Source: Thelonectria olida (taxonomy: Eukaryota; Ascomycota; Sordariomycetes; Hypocreales; Nectriaceae). Taken from it: a DNA stretch of 64,000 nucleotides. This document shows positions 32,709-41,797 of the stretch, in pieces (position 1 is the first letter of the stretch; each line of letters opens with the position of its first letter). Location of the stretch: NCBI GenBank assembly GCA_020736575.1, contig JAGPYM010000054.1, forward strand, positions 1 through 64,000. Direction: 5' to 3'. The notes below the pieces were generated by a model. The model saw nothing but the letters and a program-made list of their open reading frames with translations. It did not search any database and was not told where the DNA came from. The position numbers and the translations under genes are program-made.

Positions 32709-34092
32709 TCATGATAAACCAACAACCTTGGCTGGCCAAGCAATCCAAGGTCGCCAATAGCTCCCTAGTAAATCGTCGACCACCTGAACAATATTCCTAC
32801 TCCATCCTTCCATGCACCAGCAGTAATCCGCTGCCTGTAGCAGGGCGCCAAAGAAGGCGAAAAGTATCAGAGCTGGAGGCTGCCGCTGGCGCAGCAGTGT
32901 AAAATACGGCTTGGGAGCGAAGTAGATAAACATGAACGGTCCGGCCCAGGCTCTGTTGTACCCGCATTGTTTCAAGGTCTCGGAATCCATGTCGTCGAAC
33001 TGCACAATGTACATTCTGCTCTTTCGAAGAACGCGCAACGCATCATCGTAAGTCTGGGCGTCGGTGTTGCGCTCCCACGATGTTCGGGCTTGGCAGAAAT
33101 ACTCATCATCGGCGTCAGGAGCGATGTCAGGGTCCAACTCAAACCAGTTACCGATGGTCATCATCTGATACAGAGAACCAAACTTTAGGGTGTTGTGAGT
33201 TGGCTGCAGCACAGCTTCGATGCCTCGAAACATGGGTATCCATTCAAGACCAAGAATGCGGTCTTTGCGACTGCTGCCAGCCGGGTCGTCCTCGCCGTCA
33301 CTGAGCTGCCCCGATGTGCCAAAGACGTACAACACGTTGAGTATTGACCAACCAAACACGGCATCGCTGTTGTCGCTCTTCACTTCGCTGACAGCCTTTT
33401 GAAAACCCTGCAGCGCTTTAGTGTGGTAGCTGGCCGCATCTACCATGTGCCGGTTCTTGTCGGATCGATCTAGATATGCAAGATGCAAAGCAGCTAGGCT
33501 AAGGATGGCTTGCATTACGAAGGGGTGCTTGCATGCAATCTGTGGGAACATGACCTGCCAGCAAACTGACATGTCTGCCGTCTTGAATATCTCAAGGCTG
33601 GTAGAAATGGTCCAGTGGTGGAAGAGGGCCATGTCATGAAGCCCAAAGGTTGCTTCAGGGAGGGCTTGAGCTGGGGTCGCGACCGAAACCGGACTTGAGG
33701 CGCTTTGAGGAATGTTCCGCGGGCCAAGTTGGGGCGCCGGCTCTGTTCGTGGCGCGGTTCCATAATCGGGCGTTGATGACGAGGGCGCTGCGGATGGCGG
33801 CCCAGCCTCTTCTGGGTACTGGCATTGGACGCCGCGACGAAGACACGCCCGGCAGTTTGGCCTCTCCTCGCCACACTAAAGGGGCACATCAGAAGGGCTA
33901 AGGCAAGATTGGCACGACAAAGCACAGAACGGCAGAGGTGGCGACTCGCACAAACGAGGCCAGGGAAAGGGAATGAACGGTGCCCACCTTGACGCGACGT
34001 TTCCTGCAGTCAGCACAGCCCGTCTTCGTCTTCTGGTGTGGTCTGCGTCGCTTGGCATGAGCTTCTTTTCGCGTTTCCTCAAAGGGAGCCAT
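32709..34092 (-). CDS. Zn2Cys6 transcription factor, UPC2-like class
   Basis: Two exons (34092-33988, 33875-32709) with a 112-base intron encode 423 residues. The intron splits the zinc cluster at the usual place: HQKTKTGCADCRKRRVK, then CGEERPNCRACLRRGVQC. A proline- and serine-rich linker leads to the regulatory domain (MALFHHWTISTSLEIF, PFVMQAILSLAALHLAYLDR). The C-terminus RPWIAWPAKVVG resembles the end of sterol uptake control proteins. Yeast members of this class (Upc2, Ecm22) sense ergosterol and activate sterol and anaerobic genes. The gene sits between two RTA1-like genes. Its own promoter carries the same motif found in both of theirs, so it is the obvious candidate for their regulator and for self-regulation. 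That regulatory link is inference. Confidence 0.87.
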
Positions 34093-34743
34093 CGGGTGGG
34101 CGAGGACTGGGCGCTGGTGGAACGGATATAACGAGGAGCCTTGGAGACTTGGTGACGTCCCTCCTGTACGAGGCGAGAAGGAGCGAGGAGTTGGGTGGCG
34201 GGAGGAAGTTGAACGAGGGCGACGGGGGCTAAACGAAGCGAAAGCGAGTCACAAAGGGACCTGGAAATTGAGTGGAGTACGGATACCCGGGACCCGCTTC
34301 TCTTGCTTGAACGTGCTGTTAAGGGGATTTGCACACGTAGCGACCCCCTGTGCTGCCGTAGTGCAGACAGATGGACATGAGGTGTTGTATCACCACGGCC
34401 ACGTGAGCCCTGTGCAAGAGAAATTCAGCATTGACTTGGTAGAGAATACCTCGGGATGCCCTCCATCCTAGACGGCAATGTTGATTCACTCTCTCGGTAA
34501 TCTCCCTGACCTCCCTAGTTTATAAGGCTGCTTGGGCAGCCGCTTTGAGAGCTGCTGTGAGGGCTGCTTGAAGAGGCTGTTTTCATTGAAGAATTTGATG
34601 ATAACCCCTTCGCGGGAGGACGGGCCTACAGCGGGCCTTCTGTGCTTCCAGCTCGGGAAATTACAAAAACAACAACAACACTGCTCTATTCATACAACCA
34701 CTACCTAGACGCTGCTCTCATGCGAAACCTAACAATATCCTGC
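34093..34743. other. promoter side of the UPC2-like regulator and 3' flank of RTA1-like gene 2
   Basis: No further gene was seen. The part next to 34092 is GC-rich and carries the two motif copies listed separately. Confidence 0.55.
34209..34236 (+). promoter_or_regulatory. AACGA motif pair in the regulator's own promoter
   Basis: TTGAACGA at 34209 and CTAAACGA at 34229 are 20 bases apart, two helical turns. The second is TCGTTTAG on the other strand, a full match to the AR1 consensus. They lie 117-144 bases before the start codon of the UPC2-like regulator at 34092. Confidence 0.55.
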
Positions 34744-35728
34744 TCATCTTCGGCGCGAAGGACTCGCCTTGTGATTCCTGGAATGCCTTCGCCGCCTGTC
34801 CCCGCTCGAGTATGACGGCATTTCTTCGCCCTCCAGGTCCGGAGACTTCTTTAGTCCTGTGAGATGCTCAACATACCAAATCAGTAACATCACCATCACG
34901 ATGGCCATCAAAAGGGCATCAAAGAGGTAAAGGAAAATCTCGCGCGAGATGAGGTATCCATGGTTCCCTTGAAGATACTCAACCACCCTGAAAATGCTGC
35001 GCACCAGGATGATGACGCTCGATGCGTAAAGGACGTAGAGATAGCGCCTCCAAGGAACAACCTCTTGAATCGACTCTGGCGTTGGGTGTTGATGCAGTCG
35101 GTAATGGAGGAGGAGTGATGTGGCGACAAAGAAACCAAATATTGAAATCTGAACAAGCAAACCCGTAATGATGATCTTCTCGCCCGTCTCGTAGAGGTCT
35201 AAGGTACCCCCGGATTGGATACCTCCGCCCCCTGCCTGGAGCCCAAAGGCAATCACGTCTCCAGTAACGAAAACCCGAGTCACCCACTGGACGGGAATAA
35301 GAGAAAGATGTTCAGCGCGAACTGTTCGAATCAAGCGACCGAGAATCATATAGATCGAGGCGGCATAGAGCGCAGGCGCGACGAGAATGAGGATGGCTTG
35401 GATGACGAAGCCACCGATGGATTCTTTGTCGTAGTGACTCCATATTCTTCCACAGTAGCCGATTGTTTGGACTGCGTAGCAGTGCTGTTAGCTAGGGTAC
35501 GTCTCTTGTGGAAGAAGTAGCTGAGTATTTCTTACATAGGCCGCCGATTGTGAAAGCGATGAAGTAGTAGGCTCGGACTCGAACGAGGCGTAGCATGTGC
35601 AAGATGGTAAGAATGGCAAAAGCCACGGCGCATACAACCGCGGCTGCAAGAGAAGGCGTATAACGATAAAGCTTGAAGTCAAAGGCAGCCCCAGGGCCTG
35701 GCATGTCTTCGTCCTGGGTGTTGTTCAT
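34744..35728 (-). CDS. RTA1-family membrane protein (second copy)
   Basis: Two exons (35728-35536, 35471-34744) with a 64-base intron give 306 residues. The layout equals the first copy: FDFKLYRYTPSLAAAVV, FQTIGYCGRIWSHYDKES after the intron, GFVIQAILILVAPALYAASI, FVTGDVIAFGLQAGGGG, FRVVEYLQGNHGYLISRE, and a basic C-terminal tail (DRRRRHSRNHKASPSRRR) that the first copy lacks. Seven membrane segments are expected. The first intron position is shared with copy 1, whereas the second intron of copy 1 is absent, so this copy lost an intron or the other gained one. The sequences differ enough that the duplication is old. The promoter carries its own phased motif array. Confidence 0.9.
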
Positions 35729-35952
35729 GATGTCTGATTGCTGATGAAACTGCAGGTGGCAGCCAATGGATCAGGAGTGAAAATGAGCGAGGAGAAACAC
35801 ATGTAATTAAATGAAGCTGAGATATTGCGATGCTTTTCATGCACAGCCCACCGCCGCTACCTCATTCCAAAAGTAGATGCATTGCCGTCGAAAGTTCCAC
35901 ACAAGTTATCACTGACTCGGGCGACATGGAACTGGGCCGACTCAGTGGAGCC

Positions 35953-35997
35953 GTAAACGATGCTAAACGAGGGTAAACGAGGAACGAGCCAGAACGA
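35953..35997 (+). promoter_or_regulatory. phased AACGA motif array upstream of RTA1-like gene 2
   Basis: Copies start at 35953 (GTAAACGA), 35963 (CTAAACGA), 35973 (GTAAACGA), 35980 (AGGAACGA) and 35990 (CAGAACGA), mostly 10 bases apart. The second is a full AR1 match on the other strand (TCGTTTAG). The array lies 225-270 bases before the start codon at 35728. Confidence 0.6.
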
Positions 35998-36839
35998 GAC
36001 TCCTTAGTCGGATTTACAAAACCATCTACTCGGCCTTTTATGTAGCTTTGCTGAGCTCTGACGTGGCATGGAGATTATGGCGAAACAGTTGATCATGTTC
36101 ACATGCCTAGGTATCTCGTAATGGCAGACTATAAACCAAGTGCTTCCTCTTCTGTATTCTTAACTTCTTTGACTCAACCTCAACCTTACTATGTCAGTTC
36201 CCCTCTTCAGTCATTATTGGCCGTCACCCTCCTAGAACGCAAGAGAAGAAGCAGTTGACAGCCTTTCAAAGGCCATGGCCCGCGACAAACAACGAACGAT
36301 GAAGCTCGAACTTCCCGGCGACGATGCCTGCTCCCATTCCTCATATCCCCTCTTACTCCCAGTCTGCTCGGGCCTGATGCCAAGGCCAAAGGTACGCAGC
36401 AACCAACCCAACCTAAGCTCGCGCGTTGGGCGACGGACTGTTGGCGTAGATACTGGTCGTGTCAAGATCGATTTTGACTCAAAACCTGTCCGAAACATCT
36501 TGGTCCTGTACCCGGCAAAAACCCCAAACGTCGAGAAGCCACCCGAAGCATGCACAAAGCCCGAAAACAGCGAAACCCACGGCACCTCGTGGGCCGTGAG
36601 ACTGAGCATTGGTATCTAGATGGTGGGAAGTTGTGCCGATGTATAGCTGTTTATTGCGCTGGGCAATAAGCGACAACGAGATGGCGATTAACCCCAACCA
36701 GCAACTCATAATATCTTCAAGCAGTTCGTCAGGTTCTTGGGGTTAACATTCTACCCTATTAGCAGCGACCTAGCTGAGCTGATAGCTTACCTTCATATAT
36801 AGTTAAAAACCTAAGGCTCATTCCTAGTATAGAGAGTCT
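35998..36839. other. intergenic, unassigned open frames
   Basis: Overlapping frames at 36232-36609 (minus, 125 codons) and 36275-36619 (plus, 114 codons) are open, and 36479-36709 (minus) starts with a hydrophobic segment. None shows a family motif. They may be remnants of a small membrane protein, but this cannot be supported. The last part (from about 36740) becomes AT-rich. Confidence 0.4.
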
Positions 36840-37735
36840 AGTAGGTAGAAAGATTAAAGGAAAATGACATATGGTTGCTAATATATTTCAAGGCCTTTAG
36901 GACTTATATATAAGGCTGATATAACTATTAGTATGCATTTTATAGTAGATATAATAATTATTATGCTGTCTTGGTTTATATATATTTGTTACGCGCAGGC
37001 TCTTGGAATTCTAGTATACCTCATGTTTACTATGCCTTAGAGCAGGACAAGGGCATTCCCTTATCCACTGGCGAATTTGAAGAACCGGCAATGGCCCTGG
37101 CTGGCAAACTCCGTCCCTTACAGCGTCGTTGAGTGGATGATTTGGCAAGGGTTCGTCATTTAGTTTCCTATATAGGTTCTCCCGCGTTGTCGCTTTACAG
37201 GACTGACAGAGTACCAGACGGTTGTGATTTCTTCTTCCGCAATGCCACCGGCTTCAAACGTTCCCCCGATCTCGACAATTTCCTCTCTGCGGGCCCTCGA
37301 CCGGTTCACATTGGCTTTTGGAAGCATTGTACTCGACGACCTTGACCGTGTGGTATGACCCTTGCGGAGGCCCTGGACGCAACAGTAGTTCGAGCCATCA
37401 TGTTAAAGGGATGGTCCGCCTCGCCCGCTCAGTAAATGAGAACGTCTATTGGATTGGTGACTGCCTACACGAATGGCTCATTCAGCACGTTGCTGCGATT
37501 ATTCACGACCGCATGTGGTCTCTGGAACAGAAAGCTTACAACTATTGTGCCCTTCTTTGGAGACTGTCGTTCCTCTACTTCTCAAAAATCTACTATTCGA
37601 GATAGTGTTTGTGGACGTCGGGTAGCTGAAACAAGTCCGGCCAAGCTTTCTAGGGAAATATGGTCGCCAAGTCGGGGGCTGGTCCGGAACCGATACCTCA
37701 CGCAGAGCTCACAGGCTTGAACCTCGCTGAAGCCA
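36840..37735 (+). pseudogene. decayed sterol glucosyltransferase (GT1, Atg26-like)
   Basis: The order of fragments follows fungal UDP-glucose:sterol glucosyltransferases. AQALGILVYLMFTMP (37000-37044) is followed in another frame by TRAFPYPLANLKNRQWPW, then SVVEWMIWQG. Next come DFFFRNATGFKRSPDLDNFL and SAGPRPVHIGF (from 37229). Frame shifts follow, and then VNENVYWIGDCLHEWLIQHV (37432), TIVPFFGD, and finally GAGPEPIPHAELTG (37675). At least five frame changes or stops break the gene. The 5' part before 37000 still aligns codon by codon but has C replaced by T almost throughout, as RIP would do. The donor-binding loop that would follow QHVAAIIHD is scrambled. Confidence 0.75.
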
Positions 37736-37768
37736 TTGATTTTCAATTCAGCTGAATCTTATCAGCTA

Positions 37769-39709
37769 TCAACCAAATGCCTCCTCAAAATGCTGAATGC
37801 TATCATTATCCCCATGCATCGACCGATAAGTCGCATCTCTTGTCTCATCTGCCAAATTAGTAGGACCACACACAAAGACAGCCATCTTTGAATGACTCTC
37901 ATTGATGCTCTCTATAGCCTTCTTGATGACAGCTCTAACATCAGGTCGACCATGCTGAATAATCAGGTCTCCAGTTCGAGGATTAGTCGAGATAATTTGC
38001 GGTTCCTTGGTCAAAACGCCTTCTTCTGGACTGGCTTAATCAGGCTTCTCTGATGATATGGCGAGAGGATGAAGCCGGTGACAGCTCTGGTGCCGATGTG
38101 ATGTAATTCGTCGCACTAATGTCACTGCGAGCAAGGGAGCTTGACAATGGGCACTCCACCAATGGCTTGACATATTTCTCTCTTCGACCAACCCACACTA
38201 GAGTCATGTTTCTAGTCCTAGTCCGACATTCAGCGACTCGACGAGCATGATCAACGACATACGGCATGATCGCAGCAATTCCGGATCCCCCTGCAATAAG
38301 AAGAACCTCTTCAAAGGCCCACAACGGCTCCGACTGCCCATATGGTCCTTCTAAGAAAATGGCTGAGGGGGTGGTTGAGTTTGGCGAACGTAAGCACTTC
38401 TTTCGCAGCTGCTACGTCCAACCACTCCGTGGGCGTATCCAAAAAGAGAGTGAGATGTCACTCAAGCTGGCCTCTAAAGTATTTTCTCTATAAATTTGCT
38501 CTTGTGTGGTGGGCTGCAAGTCGTTCCGATGCCACGACACCAGGGTAAAAGGATGGTTTTCCCACCCGGTGAAACGGAATGACTGGTAAAGAAAACAATG
38601 ATGCACTGGACCTGGGCTCAGGTTATTTGCTACCGGGATGACCTGAATATGCAATATGTTTGCTGCTTGGTGATAGACAACTACAATCTTTGTGTGATGA
38701 ATCGCCTTCCCCCTTTGAAAGCGGACGTGAAGGTTGCAATACGTGAGTCGAACGGTTCTCAGAAATCGGTCGAAGCACCAGATAGAAACTAGAGGCCACA
38801 GGTAGGGATTATACTGTCCCGTGAAAATGGATGTATGGCTTTTTGTTCTGTTTTAGAATATGCGCACTAAAGGGGGCCTGTAGATCAGCACCCGGACTTA
38901 CTTGAAGAGACCAACGATGACCACGATGGATAACGCAAAATGAACGAGTTGAAATGATTCGTAAATCCTGTGACGGAATAACTGGAACGAAAAGGCAACT
39001 AGGAAGCTCATCACAATACAGCCCTGCACCATTGTATGATTCGAATCAATAAGTCTCATGAAATAGGGAGATTTACTTAGCACAACGCCTAGATAGAACC
39101 ATTGTTGCTTGTAACTCTCTTAATAGTCCATCCATGATATATCAGAGTAATCCAGAGAAACGCAATAAGCGAAACATAAGACTAACAGTCATCGGACTTG
39201 TAGTAGAAGACGGTGTAACCGACTGAATGTATGATTGGCCTCGGCGGTTGCGGCGCGGGCGACATGTCGATGGAACAAGTTGAACGTTAAGTTCCATCCC
39301 GTCAGCTAATGAAAATATTGTTTCGGCTACTAAACATCCACAGGATTGGTAGGTTTGAGTATGAAGCAACCCTAGTTCGATCGGAAACATAGCGCCGAGT
39401 CTGAACTGGCACATCGGACCAACTCAAGGTCAGTTCCCGAAATCCAATTTACCAAAGCACGACCAGGCCCTTCATGGTACCCCAACCGGGTCATCACTCT
39501 GCCCGTGTTCCCTGCACGAATGGCACACAGAGTTTGATACCGCGTCCATAGTGCATGAGCCGGCTGCCGAATAACCCGAAACCCACACATAGTTCCACCC
39601 ACTCGATTTGCCATAGTGCAAGAAATGTCCTATCGGAGCCGAGAGAAGCTTGAACGAGCTGCGCAGTAGTTAGGTCCTTGGTATCAACATCACGGAGTTG
39701 GAACACCAA
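37769..39709 (-). pseudogene. decayed ferric reductase-like oxidoreductase
   Basis: Blocks of a fungal ferric reductase transmembrane protein occur in order on the minus strand. The N-terminal part is at 39709-39400 with YHEGPGRALVNWISGTDLEL, then GAMFPIELGLLHTQTYQS and a membrane block QGCIVMSFLVAFSFQLFRHR (39020-38960) ending ALSIVVIVGLF. The FAD domain has FTGWENHPFTLVSWH (about 38570), the NAD-binding domain starts VLLIAGGSGIAAIMPYVVDH (38305), and the C-terminus is KMAVFVCGPTNLADETRDAT. Stops and frame changes separate the blocks, especially in the first third and at about 38040, where TAA interrupts the NAD domain. Intact relatives move electrons from NADPH through FAD and haem to iron or copper outside the cell. 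Some of the breaks could be introns, but not all. Confidence 0.7.
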
Positions 39710-40698
39710 CTGGGTAAGCTCACAGACTAGGCGAGCCGAGTTCCCACATCTGGCAAGGCATCATCGGCGCCGCAGGCCAAGACAAGACTCTCAACCCTGG
39801 CAACCTATTTCTACAGGAGGGTATGATCACATGAACAGTCTCACTAGTTCTCACTATCTAAATCGAGATGAGCGGTGAAGGCCAAAGATACAGCATAAAG
39901 GTGCCGGTGGTACGCTTCTAGAAGTTATGACGAGTGAGGGGGGGATAACGAGATCCATCTTGAGATAGAGAGAGGTTATTTCCTTGAAACACTGTCTAGA
40001 GCACATGAGCACGGCATCTGACGAGCTCGCTGCTTGGTAAGATTTTGACGACCTGACAGGCAAGCTGGAGCGGTTCGGATGGCTGGGGTTTGGGATAAGC
40101 TGCAGTCACTGGAGGACTTTGGCCACAAAACCGATTCGACGGGAAGGGGAGTGAATTAATACGTCGTACCACAATACGAGTAGCACTTAGGCCCGACTTG
40201 GATAGGGAATAAACATTAGCTTCCGGCAACCACAGACACAACCATATCGGTAGCCATCAATATCGCAGCTACTATAGCAATTCGCGCGATAAATAAAGGT
40301 ACACAAGAAAAGGCAGGTACACGGGATTCTTTCAATCTCAAAACGGCTTGTGATATCAAGACGTGTCTCTGCCAGTGCGGGAGTCGCGAGCGTAACTATC
40401 ATGAGACAGGGCAAGGGTTCCTCAAGAGAGACCTTACAATCTTCCTACATACATCTTGGCAAGTACCTGAATTTGCCATATTGAAAGTTCAAGGACTCGG
40501 CTCCATGGCAAGTACAAACATAAAGTTTCCTACTCGACTGTTCTATCCGTGTCCTCTTCTCCCAGACCTACTTCCCACAGCCGGTAGCGACTGTTTAGCC
40601 GATGGAACGCAATGTAGCCTAGTAAGTAGCTATTCAATAGCTGAAGATAAGGCTCTCTCCCTTTCAGCACAAGCCGCACTAAAACTCAGATCGTCAGT
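39710..40698. other. intergenic, nothing recognised
   Basis: This is the flank between the reductase relic and the 3' end of the terpene synthase gene. No coding relic or repeat was recognised. Confidence 0.55.
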
Positions 40699-41797
40699 CT
40701 ACCGTTGCAAGAGCGAATTCATTCGGGCATCACTTAAGAAACCCTTCTCGAAACCCCTGTCTAGATTCAGAGTGCATCCCTCTAAATCTTCCCAAACATG
40801 ATCTTTCCTGGGCCACGGGACAGCACAAGGGGCTTGGAGTCTCAGACTTACTTCGCTCAACCGACTCTCGCACCTCGGCGATTATCTCGGAAAATACCAC
40901 AAGCGCATCTTTGTTCTCGTACCAGCCCCTGTTATGAATGTAATTGTACCCTTCCCCAGCTTTCTCCTCTTTGTAGAATCTGCACATTGATAACGGTGAT
41001 TAGAGAAAAGTAGAAGCTGAAAGGACGGTTAGACTAACGATAATACGTCATTCGTTTTCCCAATCCATGCAGACAAATCGGGTATTACTTCCAAGAAACA
41101 CGAAATGTCCGGACAAGTGGCCATCGGAAAGGCAAACCATGCATAGGACTCTCCCACGCCGTCTTTTTCACGAAGAAACCAGGCCCAGCTGTGTCCTCCC
41201 CTCGTGCGCTCTATGCGGCCAAAGTCCTTTCGGGCTTCCAGCACGTTGGCGTTGAGGAAATTTAGAGACGCGGAAACGATGAAGTTGGCGACAACTGGAT
41301 CCCAGTACTTGAAGGCTAATTTCATCAAGTCTGCCCACCCCTGGAGCAAGGGGATTGGTTGCTTCTCGTTGGCACAGAAGCGCGCATGGAACATCTGAAA
41401 CTCATCTAGAAACTTGGGAGCCTCGTCATCTAAGAGCAGACCAAGCCAGGAATAAATGCCAATGTACAGTTGTACCTCAAACGGGTGGTTCGGAAAACAG
41501 ACCTGCATAAGTTGGTCAGGCCTTTCGTTTGTAAGGCCCCAGGGTTGGGAGACGTACAATTGGATAAGTGTACCCTACTTTGAAACACATCCAGGAATGA
41601 GACCCTTCTTCAAAAGGTACGCCTGTGTGGTCCGCGTACTGAGTCATCGCCTTCCAGAGAGTTTCATCTTTTGTCTTGGATAACGGCTTGTAGCCTATAT
41701 CATGGGCAAAAGAGGTAATCAAAGGCTGTATAACAGACTCCAAGTCTTGTGGTTTGGGATTGGGTGGAGGCAACCCACGGCTCGAGGTGACGACCAT
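40699..41797 (-). CDS. TRI5-family sesquiterpene synthase
   Basis: Four exons (41797-41558, 41502-41039, 40979-40852, 40781-40699) give 304 residues. The pattern follows the trichodiene synthase family: YTYPIVCFPNHPFEVQLYIG across intron 1, the metal-binding region LGLLLDDEAPKFLDEF near residue 98, GWADLMKLAFKYWDP, CPDISCFLEVIPDLSAWIG, and the NDxxSxxKE triad NDVLSFYKEEKAGE formed across intron 2. The aspartate motif has DDEAP where trichodiene synthase has DDSKD. These class I enzymes ionise farnesyl diphosphate with three magnesium ions and cyclise it in the cytosol. The product cannot be predicted; other TRI5-family members make longiborneol or related skeletons. The start at 41797 is the only ATG after an in-frame stop. 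A zinc-finger regulator, a P450 and an alcohol dehydrogenase nearby suggest a small sesquiterpenoid cluster. Confidence 0.87.

Noticed and set aside
36232..36709. Three overlapping open frames with one hydrophobic segment
   Set aside because: The frames conflict with each other and none could be matched to a family; left as unassigned.
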